From: Clostridium sp.
GTDB lineage: Bacteria; Bacillota; Clostridia; Clostridiales; Clostridiaceae
Direction: 5' to 3'
Length of the DNA: 42,108 nucleotides
Assembly: GCF_016650035.1 (NCBI RefSeq)
Contig: NZ_JAENWM010000029.1
Span: 1 to 42,108 of the forward strand
The notes beneath the pieces were generated by a model. The model saw only the letters and a list, made by a program, of their open reading frames with translations, ran no database searches and was not told the origin of the DNA. This document shows positions 17,713-26,293 of the stretch, in pieces. Position 1 is the first letter of the stretch. Every line of letters begins with the position of its first letter. Position numbers and translations under genes: made by a program.

Positions 17713-18486
17713 ATGGATAAGAGAAAATTTTTAAATAGTATAAATTGTGATGACAAGAATTTAATTTCGAGTATATTTAATAAAATGCAACTAGCTGAAA
17801 AAACAAATAAGATAGTATTTACTAGTGATTTTATATCACCAGCAATTTGGAATGAGATTTTAGCTAAATGTGAAGATTATAAGGTAAAAGCTTTTACAAA
17901 TGGTATATTTAAAGATGCTGATAGGAGAATTTTAGCATTTGCGGCTCTAGATGAGCCCAGAGAATATCCAATAAATTTGCTTGAAATAAAGAATAAATCA
18001 AAGTTTAGAAGTCCTGCGCATAAGGATTATTTAGGTGCAATAATGTCACTGGGTATTAATCGAGAAAAACTAGGTGATTTAATAATTGAAGATGGAATAT
18101 GTTATGCTACCGTTTGTAGTGAAATTAGTAATTATATAATTACTAATTTAGAAAGTATAGCAAATTGTCCATGTGAAGTTCGTGAATATGATTATATGCA
18201 CCATAATCTTCCAGAGAGAAAATTTGAAGAGAAAATAGTTATATCTACCTCTTGTCGTTTGGATGGTCTAGTTGCGGCTATATGTAATGTTTCAAGAAAT
18301 AATTCAGTGGGGTTAATATCTCAAGGGAAAATATTATTGAATTATTTTCAGTGTTTTAAAAAAGATGAAACTTTAAAAAATAATGATACCTTAACAATTA
18401 GAGGATATGGGAAGTTTAAAATTAGAGAAATTGTAGGAACTACTCAAAAGGAACGTTTGAAAATTGCAATATTAAAGTATATTTAG
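17713..18486 (+). CDS. ylmH: S4-domain RNA-binding protein YlmH
   Basis: A 257-residue protein with an N-terminal YlmH domain (contains AFAALDEPREYPINLLEI and GAIMSLGINREKLGDLI) and a C-terminal S4 RNA-binding domain from about residue 180 (STSCRLDGLVAAICNVSRN, GKILLNYF). YlmH has been linked to rescue of stalled 50S subunits in Bacillus, alongside RqcH, which is also encoded in this window at 27.5-29.3 kb. It is co-directional and closely spaced with ylmG and divIVA. Confidence 0.93.
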   Translation: MDKRKFLNSINCDDKNLISSIFNKMQLAEKTNKIVFTSDFISPAIWNEILAKCEDYKVKAFTNGIFKDADRRILAFAALDEPREYPINLLEIKNKSKFRSPAHKDYLGAIMSLGINREKLGDLIIEDGICYATVCSEISNYIITNLESIANCPCEVREYDYMHHNLPERKFEEKIVISTSCRLDGLVAAICNVSRNNSVGLISQGKILLNYFQCFKKDETLKNNDTLTIRGYGKFKIREIVGTTQKERLKIAILKYI

Positions 18487-18502
18487 TTATAGGGGGAAAC
18501 AA

Positions 18503-19114
18503 ATGAAATTAACTGCTATGGATATTAATAATAAAGAATTTAAAAAAGGCTTAAGAGGTTATAATGTTGATGAAGTTGATGAGTTTTTAGATCAGGTATC
18601 TGAAGAATATGAGATTATATACAAAGATAATTCGATTTTAAGAGAAAAGTCAGCGTTTTTAGAAGAAAAATTAGAACATCACGTTAAAATAGAATCAACA
18701 ATTCAAAATACGCTAGTACTTGCTCAAAATGCAGCAGAACAAGCAAAAGTTTCTGCCCAAAAGGAATCAGAATCCATTATTAGAAATGCAAATGACTCCG
18801 CTCAAAGGGTGATAGACAAGGCAAACGATAGTGTGATTAAGATAAATGATGAATATGAAAAAATTAAACAAGAGTTTGCAATCTTTAGAACAAAATTCAG
18901 AAGTTTTATTAATTGTCAGATTGAGATGTTTGATGGCCTTGAGAATGATTATTTAAAAAAATATAATGCTTCTGTGGAGCAAAATGATAAAAAAAACCAT
19001 AGTGAGATTGACGCTACATCAGAATATTCTAATTTAACACTTAAAAATATTGATGAAAGAGATTTCAATGATAAGGATTTAGAAGAAATAAAAACATTTT
19101 TTGCAAAAGGCTAA
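18503..19114 (+). CDS. divIVA: DivIVA-domain cell division/polarity protein
   Basis: A 203-residue protein starting with the DivIVA membrane-binding segment (LTAMDINNKEFKKGLRGYN, then VDEVDEFLDQV) followed by a long coiled coil to about residue 140 and an acidic tail. DivIVA binds negatively curved membrane at septa and poles and recruits partners. Last gene of the cluster, directly followed by a strong terminator. GGGGG lies 6-11 nt before the ATG. Confidence 0.95.
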   Translation: MKLTAMDINNKEFKKGLRGYNVDEVDEFLDQVSEEYEIIYKDNSILREKSAFLEEKLEHHVKIESTIQNTLVLAQNAAEQAKVSAQKESESIIRNANDSAQRVIDKANDSVIKINDEYEKIKQEFAIFRTKFRSFINCQIEMFDGLENDYLKKYNASVEQNDKKNHSEIDATSEYSNLTLKNIDERDFNDKDLEEIKTFFAKG

Positions 19115-19117
19115 AAT

Positions 19118-19148
19118 AAAAAGTCTCACCCACTAGGTGAGACTTTTT
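19118..19148 (+). terminator. Rho-independent terminator of the division cluster
   Basis: AAAAAGTCTCACC (19118-19130) pairs perfectly with GGTGAGACTTTTT (19136-19148) around a 5-nt loop, with a run of six T beginning inside the 3' arm. It sits 4 nt after the divIVA stop. Confidence 0.95.
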
Positions 19149-19161
19149 TATGTAGAAAATG

Positions 19162-19170
19162 TGTTATAAT
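19162..19170 (+). promoter_or_regulatory. Extended -10 promoter for mtnN-aroF
   Basis: TGTTATAAT (19162-19170) is a perfect TATAAT with an upstream TG. The -35 position falls in the T-run of the divIVA terminator and is poor, so the extended -10 probably carries recognition. The mtnN start is 39 nt downstream. Confidence 0.6.
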
Positions 19171-19208
19171 ATATGGTATCTGTTTTATAGGATGATAAGG
19201 AGGAAAAA

Positions 19209-19901
19209 ATGAATATAGGTATTATTGGAGCAATGAGTGAAGAAGTTCAGTTTTTAATTAGAGATATGGATTTTCAGGACCGCGTTATTAAGGCTAAAAT
19301 GGAATTTAGTGTTGGTGTTATACATAATAAAAAAGTAGTTGTAGTTACTAGTGGTATAGGAAAAGTTAATGCCGCAGTTTGTACACAAATATTAATTGAT
19401 GATTTTAAAGTTGATTATATTATAAATGTTGGTATTGCAGGTGGCACTAAGGATAATATATACCCTGGAGATGTTGTGATAGGTGATAATTTAGTACAGC
19501 ATGATATGGATACCACTGCATTTGGTGATAAAATAGGACAGATTCCAAGAATGGATACTTTTGAATTTAAATGTGATAAAAAACTAATAGAGTATGCAAC
19601 AAAAGCTTGCATGGATATAAGTGGCCATAATTATTTTACGGGAAGAATTGTGTCGGGAGATCAATTTATTGCAAGTGCTTCTAAAATAAGGTGGCTTTGT
19701 TCAGAGTTTGAATGTTTAGCTTGTGAAATGGAAGGTGCAAGTATTGCTCAAGTGTGTTATTTAAATGAAATTCCATTTATTGTTATTAGATCAATATCTG
19801 ATAACGCAAATAATGGTGCTCATATGGATTATGAAAAATTCAAGGATATTGCTGTAGAAAATTCTACAAATATTTTAAATAATATGTTAAAGCTAATTTA
19901 G
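19209..19901 (+). CDS. mtnN: 5'-methylthioadenosine/S-adenosylhomocysteine nucleosidase
   Basis: MtnN (Pfs) hydrolyses MTA and SAH to adenine plus the thioribose, in SAM recycling. At 230 residues it has family length. Visible are GIIGAMSEEV (catalytic Glu at the SEE), TSGIGKVNAA, NVGIAGG, VSGDQFIAS, EMEGASIAQV and ISDNAN (catalytic Asp). A good AAGGAGG ribosome binding site is present. The aroF start follows after 11 nt, suggesting co-transcription, though the pathways are only loosely connected. Confidence 0.96.
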   Translation: MNIGIIGAMSEEVQFLIRDMDFQDRVIKAKMEFSVGVIHNKKVVVVTSGIGKVNAAVCTQILIDDFKVDYIINVGIAGGTKDNIYPGDVVIGDNLVQHDMDTTAFGDKIGQIPRMDTFEFKCDKKLIEYATKACMDISGHNYFTGRIVSGDQFIASASKIRWLCSEFECLACEMEGASIAQVCYLNEIPFIVIRSISDNANNGAHMDYEKFKDIAVENSTNILNNMLKLI

Positions 19902-19912
19902 GAGTCGTATAT

Positions 19913-20710
19913 ATGGAAAAGTTATTAGTTGATAAAAAAAGTGGATTAGATTTACTTGTAAAGGTTAGAGATATAGTTATTGGCGGAAGCGAAAAGGTTA
20001 TTATATCAGGTCCCTGCGCAGTTGAAAAATATGAAAATATGTATGCCATAGCTAGTGGTTTAAAAAAAGCAGGGGTACATATATTAAGGGGGGGAGCCTT
20101 TAAACCAAGAACTTCACCCTATGATTTTCAAGGATTAAAAGAAGAGGGGCTGAAAATACTTAAAAGCGTTGGTAATGAATTCAACATGCCAATAGTAACA
20201 GAGGTTATGGATACGAGTGATATAGATTTAGTATCAAATTATGCTGATATGCTACAAATAGGTTCTAGAAATATGTACAATTACAGTTTACTAAAAGAGG
20301 TTGGGAAATTAAAAATACCTATTTTATTAAAAAGGGGTATGAGTGCAACACTTTCAGAGTGGCTTAAAGCAGCGGAATATATTCTTTGTAATGGTAATGA
20401 AAATGTTGTGCTCTGTGAAAGAGGTATTAGGACATTTGAAACATATACAAGAAACACATTAGATTTAAGCATTGTGGCTGCAATTAAACAAAAATACCGT
20501 ATCCCAATAATTGTTGATCCAAGCCATGGCACGGGTAGACGTGAGCTTGTAGAGACTATGTCACTAGCAGCAATTGCTGCAGGAGCGGATGGCCTCATGA
20601 TTGAAAGTCATGTTACCCCAGATAATGCTATATCCGATGCAAAACAAACAGTATCAATAGATAGCATAGAGTCAATAGTGAAAAATGTAAAAAAATTCGA
20701 GAAATTTTAA
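19913..20710 (+). CDS. aroF: 3-deoxy-7-phosphoheptulonate (DAHP) synthase, type I-beta
   Basis: This enzyme condenses phosphoenolpyruvate and erythrose-4-phosphate, the first step of the shikimate pathway. It is the short KDO8P-synthase-like class without an N-terminal chorismate mutase or ACT domain (265 residues). Diagnostic motifs are SGPCAVE, GGAFKPRTSPYDFQG, LLKRGMSATLSEW, CERGIRTFE and DPSHGTGRRE (metal and substrate ligands). The lack of a regulatory domain suggests it is not directly feedback-controlled. The other aromatic pathway genes are not here. Confidence 0.96.
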   Translation: MEKLLVDKKSGLDLLVKVRDIVIGGSEKVIISGPCAVEKYENMYAIASGLKKAGVHILRGGAFKPRTSPYDFQGLKEEGLKILKSVGNEFNMPIVTEVMDTSDIDLVSNYADMLQIGSRNMYNYSLLKEVGKLKIPILLKRGMSATLSEWLKAAEYILCNGNENVVLCERGIRTFETYTRNTLDLSIVAAIKQKYRIPIIVDPSHGTGRRELVETMSLAAIAAGADGLMIESHVTPDNAISDAKQTVSIDSIESIVKNVKKFEKF

Positions 20711-20817
20711 ATATTTTTAAATAAGTGTAATAAATTTCACTCCATGAGAAAACATAACCTTATAAAGATTTTTTATTTTAATATTAATGAAATATTAAAA
20801 CTAGAGGAGTTGTTATC

Positions 20818-21417
20818 ATGGAAAAGGAAAAACTACAATATTTTAAGGAAAAGTTAATGAATGAGAAATCAAGAGTAAATAGTCTTATTAATACATTGAA
20901 ACAAAATGGCGTTGAAAATTTTAAAAGTGAAATGGCTTCTGAACTATCTTTTTACGATAATCATCCGTCAGATAGCGCAACAGAATTATTTGACACAGAA
21001 AAAGGGATGGCACTTGTTAAAAATGAAGTCACAATTCGAAATAAAATTGAGGATGCACTAAAGAATATTGAAAAGGGTACTTATGGGAAGTGCAAAAGCT
21101 GTGGTAACGAAATAATTGAGGAAAGATTAGAATTTATACCCTATGCAGACAAATGCGCACCATGTCAACAAACCATGGATAATAATAAGCCGGCAGAACA
21201 AAACAATAGGCCAGTGGAAGAAGATGTTCTAGGTGTGCCTTTTAGATACAGTTATACTGGTGAAGTAGCAACTTATGCTGAGGATACTTATCAGATAGTA
21301 GAGCATTTTAATGAAATGGAAGATGCAGCCGAATCTTACGAAGGGGATGAAGACGGTTATGTGGAACCTATAGAAAAAATAAGTAATGAGCAGTATAGAA
21401 ATCAGTTACCAGATTAA
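20818..21417 (+). CDS. yteA: TraR/DksA-type zinc-finger protein (YteA-like)
   Basis: A 199-residue protein with an N-terminal helical, lysine-rich region (1-80). A DksA-type zinc finger follows, CX2CX17CX2C, in GKCKSCGNEI...DKCAPC. An acidic C-terminal part lies about 130-199. It carries SDSATELFDTEKGMAL, characteristic of the Firmicute YteA/sporulation-associated DksA-like proteins. DksA relatives bind in the RNA polymerase secondary channel or act as GSPs; for YteA-type proteins the role is not established. Monocistronic, with a long hairpin terminator. Confidence 0.88.
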   Translation: MEKEKLQYFKEKLMNEKSRVNSLINTLKQNGVENFKSEMASELSFYDNHPSDSATELFDTEKGMALVKNEVTIRNKIEDALKNIEKGTYGKCKSCGNEIIEERLEFIPYADKCAPCQQTMDNNKPAEQNNRPVEEDVLGVPFRYSYTGEVATYAEDTYQIVEHFNEMEDAAESYEGDEDGYVEPIEKISNEQYRNQLPD

Positions 21418-21454
21418 AAAAAATAACAGTAGTTTTTTAAATAGGAATAATAGA

Positions 21455-21511
21455 AAAAGTATATATTGCGGTGAATTACTAGTTTGAGAAAATTTAGCAA
21501 TATATACTTTT
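21455..21511 (+). terminator. Terminator after the DksA-like gene
   Basis: AAAAGTATATATTGC (21455-21469) pairs perfectly over 15 bp with GCAATATATACTTTT (21497-21511) across a 27-nt loop, then CTTTTTATGG. Large AT-rich stem with a T-rich 3' tail. Confidence 0.75.
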
Positions 21512-21538
21512 CTTTTTATGGTATATAGGGGGAAGGGT

Positions 21539-21985
21539 ATGGAAATATTAATTGTTTTTTTAGGCTTGCTATTGGATAGAGTATCTAAGCTTTGGGCACT
21601 TGGTGCTTTAAAAGAAAGCAGTGGAATAATATTAATTAAAAATTTATTTAGTTTAGAGTATTTAGAGAATAGAGGAGCGGCCTTTGGAATTTTACAAAAT
21701 AAAATAATACTATTAGCTATCGTTACCTTGATTGTTATATCAGTAATGATATATTATATTATTGCGTATAAGCCAAAAGGAAAACTTGTAAGAATAAGCT
21801 TTGCACTGATTATAAGTGGGGCTCTTGGGAATTTATACGATAGATTATTTTATAAATACGTAGTTGATTTTATTTTACTTCATTACAAAGATGTTTATTA
21901 TTTCCCAACATTTAACGTAGCTGATATGTTAGTAGTCATGGGTACATTTTTTCTAATGATTTTTATAATAAAGGGAGATATATAG
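21539..21985 (+). CDS. lspA: Lipoprotein signal peptidase (signal peptidase II)
   Basis: LspA cleaves the signal peptide of diacylglyceryl-modified prolipoproteins in the membrane. There are four membrane segments, with DRVSKLWA near the start and ENRGAAFGI. The catalytic aspartates lie in GNLYDRL and FNVADMLV. An upstream in-frame ATG (21518) precedes AGGGGGAAGGG, which is the ribosome binding site for the ATG at 21539. This gives 148 residues, the usual size. It abuts rluD with no gap. Confidence 0.95.
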   Translation: MEILIVFLGLLLDRVSKLWALGALKESSGIILIKNLFSLEYLENRGAAFGILQNKIILLAIVTLIVISVMIYYIIAYKPKGKLVRISFALIISGALGNLYDRLFYKYVVDFILLHYKDVYYFPTFNVADMLVVMGTFFLMIFIIKGDI

Positions 21986-22903
21986 ATGGATATTTTTGAG
22001 TTTAAAGTTGATGAAGGTGAAGTTGGAGAGCGTTTAGATGTTTTTATTTCTGGCAAATTAGAAAATAAATCTAGGTCCCATGTTCAAGGGATAATTGAAG
22101 GAGGAACGGCTTTCGTAAATGGTAAATGCAGGAAGAGTAATTATAAATTAAAATCAGGGGAAGAAGTAACAATAACTATTCCTGAGCCTGTAGAGTTAAA
22201 TGTAAAAGCGGAGGATATACCACTGGATGTTATATATGAAGATAGTGATGTAATTGTAATTAATAAGCCACAAGATATGGTAGTTCACCCAGCACCCGGT
22301 AATTATACTGGAACACTAGTTAATGCACTTTTAAACCATTGCAAGGACCTCTCAGGTATCAATGGTATACTAAGACCAGGCATAGTTCATAGAATTGATA
22401 AGGACACATCTGGAGCCCTAGTGGTGGCTAAAAATGACAATGCTCATAACTGCCTAGCTGCTCAGTTTAAAGAACATTCAGCGAAAAGAAGTTATGTAGG
22501 CCTTGTAGAAGGTATAATTAAAAGCGATGAAGGTACAATTGATAAACCTATTGCAAGAAATCCTAATGATAGAATAAAAATGGGCGTAGTAGAAAGTGGA
22601 AAAAGGGCTGTTACCCATTATAAAGTAATAGAAAGATTTGAAAGTCATACATTAGTTGAATGTAATTTAGAAACAGGGCGAACTCATCAAATAAGAGTCC
22701 ATATGGCAAAGATAGGGCATCCTTTGGTTGGTGATTTGGTTTATGGTTATAAAAAGCAGAGGTTTAATTTAAAAGGGCAAGCTCTTCATGCCAAAATGCT
22801 TGGATTTATACATCCAAGTACTAAAAAGTACATAGAATTTGTTTCACCTCTTCCAGATTATTTTGAAAAACTTATAGAAAAGTTAAGAAAAGAGTTGAAA
22901 TAG
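21986..22903 (+). CDS. rluD: RluA-family 23S rRNA pseudouridine synthase (RluD-like)
   Basis: A 305-residue pseudouridine synthase with an N-terminal S4 domain (about 14-62) and a catalytic domain. Seen are VVHPAPGNYTGTLVNALL, the active-site segment GIVHRIDKDTSGALVVAKN (catalytic Asp in HRID), LETGRTHQIRVHMA and GHPLVGDLVYG. The lspA-rluD pairing is common in Firmicutes. The exact uridines modified are not deducible; RluD is the closest name by architecture. Confidence 0.93.
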   Translation: MDIFEFKVDEGEVGERLDVFISGKLENKSRSHVQGIIEGGTAFVNGKCRKSNYKLKSGEEVTITIPEPVELNVKAEDIPLDVIYEDSDVIVINKPQDMVVHPAPGNYTGTLVNALLNHCKDLSGINGILRPGIVHRIDKDTSGALVVAKNDNAHNCLAAQFKEHSAKRSYVGLVEGIIKSDEGTIDKPIARNPNDRIKMGVVESGKRAVTHYKVIERFESHTLVECNLETGRTHQIRVHMAKIGHPLVGDLVYGYKKQRFNLKGQALHAKMLGFIHPSTKKYIEFVSPLPDYFEKLIEKLRKELK

Positions 22904-22931
22904 CGCACAATTTATGATAATATGTTTTTAA

Positions 22932-23040
22932 TATAATATTTATGCCTTTAAATGTTCCAGAGAGATCATAAGGATAAAGATAGCAATACTAGGATGCAAG
23001 TATAGTATGCCCTTACCTTATGGTGAGGGCTTTTAATATT
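22932..23040 (+). promoter_or_regulatory. PyrR-dependent attenuator in the pyr leader
   Basis: The leader of pyrR contains three mutually exclusive structures. (1) A PyrR binding hairpin carries the conserved TTCCAGAGAG (22955-22964), with CCTT 22945-22948 pairing to AAGG 22970-22973 and ATG to CAT inside. (2) An antiterminator pairs TAAGG (22969-22973) with CCTTA (23011-23015), and ATACTA with TAGTAT inside. (3) A terminator has stem GCCCTTACC 23009-23017 and GGTGAGGGC 23022-23030, then TTTTAATATT. PyrR plus UMP/UTP would hold AAGG in structure 1 and let the terminator form. TATAAT at 22932-22937 is a candidate -10 box. Confidence 0.85.
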
Positions 23041-23080
23041 GGGCATAAATAAAAAACAATATTAAATAGGGGGTGAAATT

Positions 23081-23617
23081 ATGGAATTAAAATCAGTTCT
23101 TTTAGATGAAAAAGCAATAGAAAGAACACTCACAAGAGTAGCACATGAAATTAGTGAGAAAAATAAAGGGGTAGAAAACATAATCCTTGTAGGCATAAAA
23201 AGACGAGGGGTACCAATCGCACAAAGAATATCTATCTTAATAGAACAGTTTGAGGGTGTTAAACTTCCAGTAGGATCTGTTGATATTACATTATATAGAG
23301 ATGACCTTACATCTTTAAATCAGCAACCTGTCTTAAACAACTCAGATTTAGGTATAGACGTAAGAGGGAAAAAAATAATTTTAGTAGACGATGTATTATA
23401 TACTGGGAGGACAGCAAGAGCAGCAATTGATGCCATAATAGCTAAGGGTAGGCCTCAGATGGTACAACTTGCAGTATTAGTAGATAGAGGGCATAGAGAG
23501 CTTCCTATAAGAGCAGATTATGTAGGCAAAAATATACCTACTTCAGGAAAAGAAATGATATCTGTTGAACTTTTAGAAATTGATGGTAGTGATTCAGTTT
23601 GTATATACGAACTATAG
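23081..23617 (+). CDS. pyrR: Bifunctional pyr operon attenuator / uracil phosphoribosyltransferase
   Basis: PyrR (178 residues) binds a conserved RNA loop in pyr mRNA in response to UMP and also has uracil phosphoribosyltransferase activity. The PRPP motif [16 protein letters not shown] is intact, as are [10 protein letters not shown] and the [14 protein letters not shown] segment. It is preceded by its own target attenuator and followed by uraA with a second target loop in the 78-nt gap. GGGGGTG precedes the ATG. Confidence 0.97.
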   Translation: MELKSVLLDEKAIERTLTRVAHEISEKNKGVENIILVGIKRRGVPIAQRISILIEQFEGVKLPVGSVDITLYRDDLTSLNQQPVLNNSDLGIDVRGKKIILVDDVLYTGRTARAAIDAIIAKGRPQMVQLAVLVDRGHRELPIRADYVGKNIPTSGKEMISVELLEIDGSDSVCIYEL

Positions 23618-23650
23618 ATTTGTAGAAGATAAATAGCTTCGAAGAAGATA

Positions 23651-23690
23651 AATGATCTTTTAAAATAGTCCAGCGAGACTAAAAGGAGGA
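23651..23690 (+). promoter_or_regulatory. Second PyrR binding loop overlapping the uraA ribosome binding site region
   Basis: AGTCCAGCGAGACT (23667-23680) fits the known PyrR loop consensus ARUCCNGNGAGGYU at all but one position. TAGTC/GACTA forms the upper stem, CTTT (23657-23660) can pair with AAAG (23682-23685) below a purine-rich bulge, and the uraA ribosome binding site AGGAGG is at 23684-23689. There is no terminator between this loop and uraA, so control would act on translation. Confidence 0.7.
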
Positions 23691-23695
23691 ACTAA

Positions 23696-24982
23696 ATGAA
23701 AAATTATATAGATGTAGATGAAAGATTACCTATCCTAAAGACTATTCCATTAAGTCTTCAACACTTATTTGCAATGGTGGGTGCAACTATCCTTGTACCA
23801 ATGATTACAGGTCTTAGCCCATCAATAGCATTGTTCTGTAGTGGCGTGGGAACACTGTTATATATTTTATGTACAAAAGCTAAACTTCCTGCATATGTAG
23901 GCTCATCCTTTGCGTTCATTGGACCTATGGGTGTAGCCACAAAGTTATATGGGCAAAGTTCTATGCTATCAGGAATTATTGCTGCAGGTCTTGTATATAT
24001 AATTGTAGCACTAATAATTAAAATTGCAGGAACTAAATGGTTAGATAGAATGTTATCTCCAGTGGTGGTAGGTTCTGTTGTAATTGTAATAGGACTAAGT
24101 TTAGCTGGCGTTGCTATAAACTGGGCAGGATTAAACTCAACATTTACAGATGCGTCACTTGAGGGTGTATCTAGATTTAAATGGATATTTATATCAATGA
24201 CTACCCTTGGAATTGCTATATTGGGTACTATGTATTTCAAAGGATTTTTTGGTGTAGTTCCAATACTCATCGCCATGGTAATTGGATATATACTTTGTTT
24301 AATCCTCGGAGTAATTCCAAAGGAAGCTCTACAGGAAATAAGTAACGCAAAATTTTTCACATTACCAAGTTTCGTGTTTCCAACATTTAATATAAATGCC
24401 ATTATGCTTATGGCTCCAGTAGCTTTCGTAACCCTTGCTGAGCATATTGGCCATGTGTATGTAACAAGTAATGTTGTAGGACGAGACTTTACAAAAGATC
24501 CGGGATTACATAGATCAATACTTGGAGATGGAGTTGCTACAATGTTTGCTGGATTTGTAGGCGGTCCTCCTAATACTACTTATGGGGAAAATATAGGAGT
24601 TATGGCAATTACAAAAGTATATAGTGTTTGGGTAATTGGAGGAGCTGCTATAATTGCAATTATATTATCATTTATAGGACCAGTATCTGCGGTAATTGGC
24701 AATATTCCACTGCCTGTTATTGGTGGAGTTAGTGTACTGTTATTTGGTATAATTGCATCCTCTGGTTTTAGAATTTTTGTAGAAGATAAAATAGATTTTA
24801 GTAAAAAAAGAAATCTTATAATTGCTTCAGTTATAATAGTTTTAGGTATTGGTGGAGGCGGTATTAAATTCCCATTCGCAGGATCAGAAGTTGAAATTGC
24901 AGGGGTTGCTCTTGCAACTTTAGTGGGTGTAATACTGAACTTAGTTTTACCTGAAAAGAGTGTGTCAGAAGATAAAGAATAG
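23696..24982 (+). CDS. uraA: Uracil permease (NCS2 family)
   Basis: This 428-residue uracil:proton symporter has roughly 12-14 membrane segments. NCS2 features include LQHLFAMVGATILVP at the N-terminus, the VTLAEHIGHVYVTSNVVGRD segment (substrate-binding Glu in AEH) and GFVGGPPNTTYGENIG. It imports uracil that PyrR-type UPRT activity can salvage to UMP. It is second in the pyrR-uraA operon. No pyrB or other biosynthetic gene follows; a terminator does. Confidence 0.96.
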   Translation: MKNYIDVDERLPILKTIPLSLQHLFAMVGATILVPMITGLSPSIALFCSGVGTLLYILCTKAKLPAYVGSSFAFIGPMGVATKLYGQSSMLSGIIAAGLVYIIVALIIKIAGTKWLDRMLSPVVVGSVVIVIGLSLAGVAINWAGLNSTFTDASLEGVSRFKWIFISMTTLGIAILGTMYFKGFFGVVPILIAMVIGYILCLILGVIPKEALQEISNAKFFTLPSFVFPTFNINAIMLMAPVAFVTLAEHIGHVYVTSNVVGRDFTKDPGLHRSILGDGVATMFAGFVGGPPNTTYGENIGVMAITKVYSVWVIGGAAIIAIILSFIGPVSAVIGNIPLPVIGGVSVLLFGIIASSGFRIFVEDKIDFSKKRNLIIASVIIVLGIGGGGIKFPFAGSEVEIAGVALATLVGVILNLVLPEKSVSEDKE

Positions 24983-25010
24983 GGTTTTAATGTAGCTGAA
25001 ATTATAAATG

Positions 25011-25047
25011 AAGTGTCAGAGATTTATCTGGCGCTTTTATTTTTATT
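25011..25047 (+). terminator. Terminator after uraA
   Basis: AAGTGTCAGA (25011-25020) pairs with TCTGGCGCTT (25027-25036) including two G-U pairs, followed by TTATTTTTATT. Confidence 0.8.
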
Positions 25048-25068
25048 AGACGGTTAATGTGAAATTCC

Positions 25069-25097
25069 TAGACAATAATAACAAATAGAGATATCAT
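25069..25097 (+). promoter_or_regulatory. SigA-type promoter for the THUMP methyltransferase gene
   Basis: TAGACA (25069-25074) and TATCAT (25092-25097), each one mismatch from consensus, have a 17-nt spacer. The gene starts 49 nt downstream. Confidence 0.6.
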
Positions 25098-25146
25098 AAT
25101 ATAAGAGATTCAATCAATTAAGAAGAAGAAATGGGAGAGATAATAT

Positions 25147-26286
25147 ATGATGTATGATTTAATTGCTACTACGTCTTTTGGTTTAGAAGCTGTTACAGCT
25201 AAGGAGTTAAAGCAGTTGGGCTACGAAGATTTAATTGTAGAAAATGGAAGAGTAACATTTAAAGGAGATGAAATGGATATTGCTATATGCAATATTTGGC
25301 TAAGAACTGCAGAAAGAGTTTTTATAAAGATGGCAGAATTTAACGCTTTATCTTTTGAAGAGCTGTTTCAAGGAACCCTTGCGGTAGATTGGGGTAATTT
25401 AATACCTGAAGACGGTAAGATGCACATAGTAGGTAAATCTGTAAAATCACAACTTCACAGTGTTCCAGATTGTCAAGGAATAGTAAAAAAAGCAGTAGTA
25501 GAGGCTATGAAGAAAAAATATGATTCAGAATGGTTTTCAGAAGAAGGCCCGGTGTATAAAATAGAGGTTGCAATCTTAAGAGATACAGTAACACTATCGA
25601 TAGATACTTCAGGTGTGGGATTACATAAGAGGGGATATAGAGAATATGCAGGTGAAGCACCACTGAAAGAAACACTAGCTGCAGCCCTTGTGTTAATAAG
25701 TAAATGGGATACTACTAGAGTCCTTGCTGATCCTCTATGTGGTTCAGGAACCATTGCAATAGAAGCAGCCCTTATAGGTAAAAATATTGCACCTGGTATA
25801 AATAGGGAATTTGTAAGTGAAACTTGGCCAAATATGGAAAGTGACATTTGGGAGCAAGTTCGAGATGGGGCAAGGCAAACTGTAAATAGTAATGAAGTTG
25901 AAATACTAGCTTCAGATATTGATGGAAGTTTACTTCGAACAGCCATACAGAATGCTGAAAAAGCAGGAGTTAAGGACTGTATAAAGTTTCAGAAAATACC
26001 TATGCAAAGTTTCACTTCAAGGCAGAAATATGGAGTTATAATAACAAATCCACCTTATGGAGAAAGAATGGGTGAGCTCCAAGAGGTAAAAAAACTTCAT
26101 ATAGACTTTGGAGAAATGTATAGGAGTTTAAATGAATGGTCCTGTTTTGCAATAACAGCGAATAAGGATTTTCAGAAAGACTTTGGAAACAAAGCAGATA
26201 AAAACAGGAAATTATATAATGGAAGACTTCTATGTTATTATTACCAATATATAAAAGAAGTACCTAGGAAAAAGAAAGAAGACTAA
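25147..26286 (+). CDS. THUMP-domain class I SAM-dependent RNA methyltransferase (YpsC/RlmL-N type)
   Basis: A 379-residue protein with an N-terminal ferredoxin-like/THUMP RNA-binding region (about 1-155) and a UPF0020-type Rossmann methyltransferase. LADPLCGSGTIAIEAALIG is the SAM-binding loop, ILASDIDGSLL follows, and TNPPYGERMGE is the NPPY motif of N2-guanine or related base methylases. It resembles the N-terminal half of E. coli RlmL (m2G2445 of 23S rRNA) and Bacillus YpsC. The modified base here is inferred, not shown. Two consecutive ATGs begin the frame; the first fits GGGAGAG spacing. Confidence 0.92.
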   Translation: MMYDLIATTSFGLEAVTAKELKQLGYEDLIVENGRVTFKGDEMDIAICNIWLRTAERVFIKMAEFNALSFEELFQGTLAVDWGNLIPEDGKMHIVGKSVKSQLHSVPDCQGIVKKAVVEAMKKKYDSEWFSEEGPVYKIEVAILRDTVTLSIDTSGVGLHKRGYREYAGEAPLKETLAAALVLISKWDTTRVLADPLCGSGTIAIEAALIGKNIAPGINREFVSETWPNMESDIWEQVRDGARQTVNSNEVEILASDIDGSLLRTAIQNAEKAGVKDCIKFQKIPMQSFTSRQKYGVIITNPPYGERMGELQEVKKLHIDFGEMYRSLNEWSCFAITANKDFQKDFGNKADKNRKLYNGRLLCYYYQYIKEVPRKKKED

Positions 26287-26293
26287 GGGTGCG

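Noticed and set aside
23758-24402. 214-codon minus-strand open frame
   Set aside because: It lies wholly antisense within uraA, whose product is unmistakable; no ribosome binding site or family resemblance.
25473-25946. 157-codon minus-strand open frame
   Set aside because: Shadow of the THUMP methyltransferase gene; composition follows the complementary strand.
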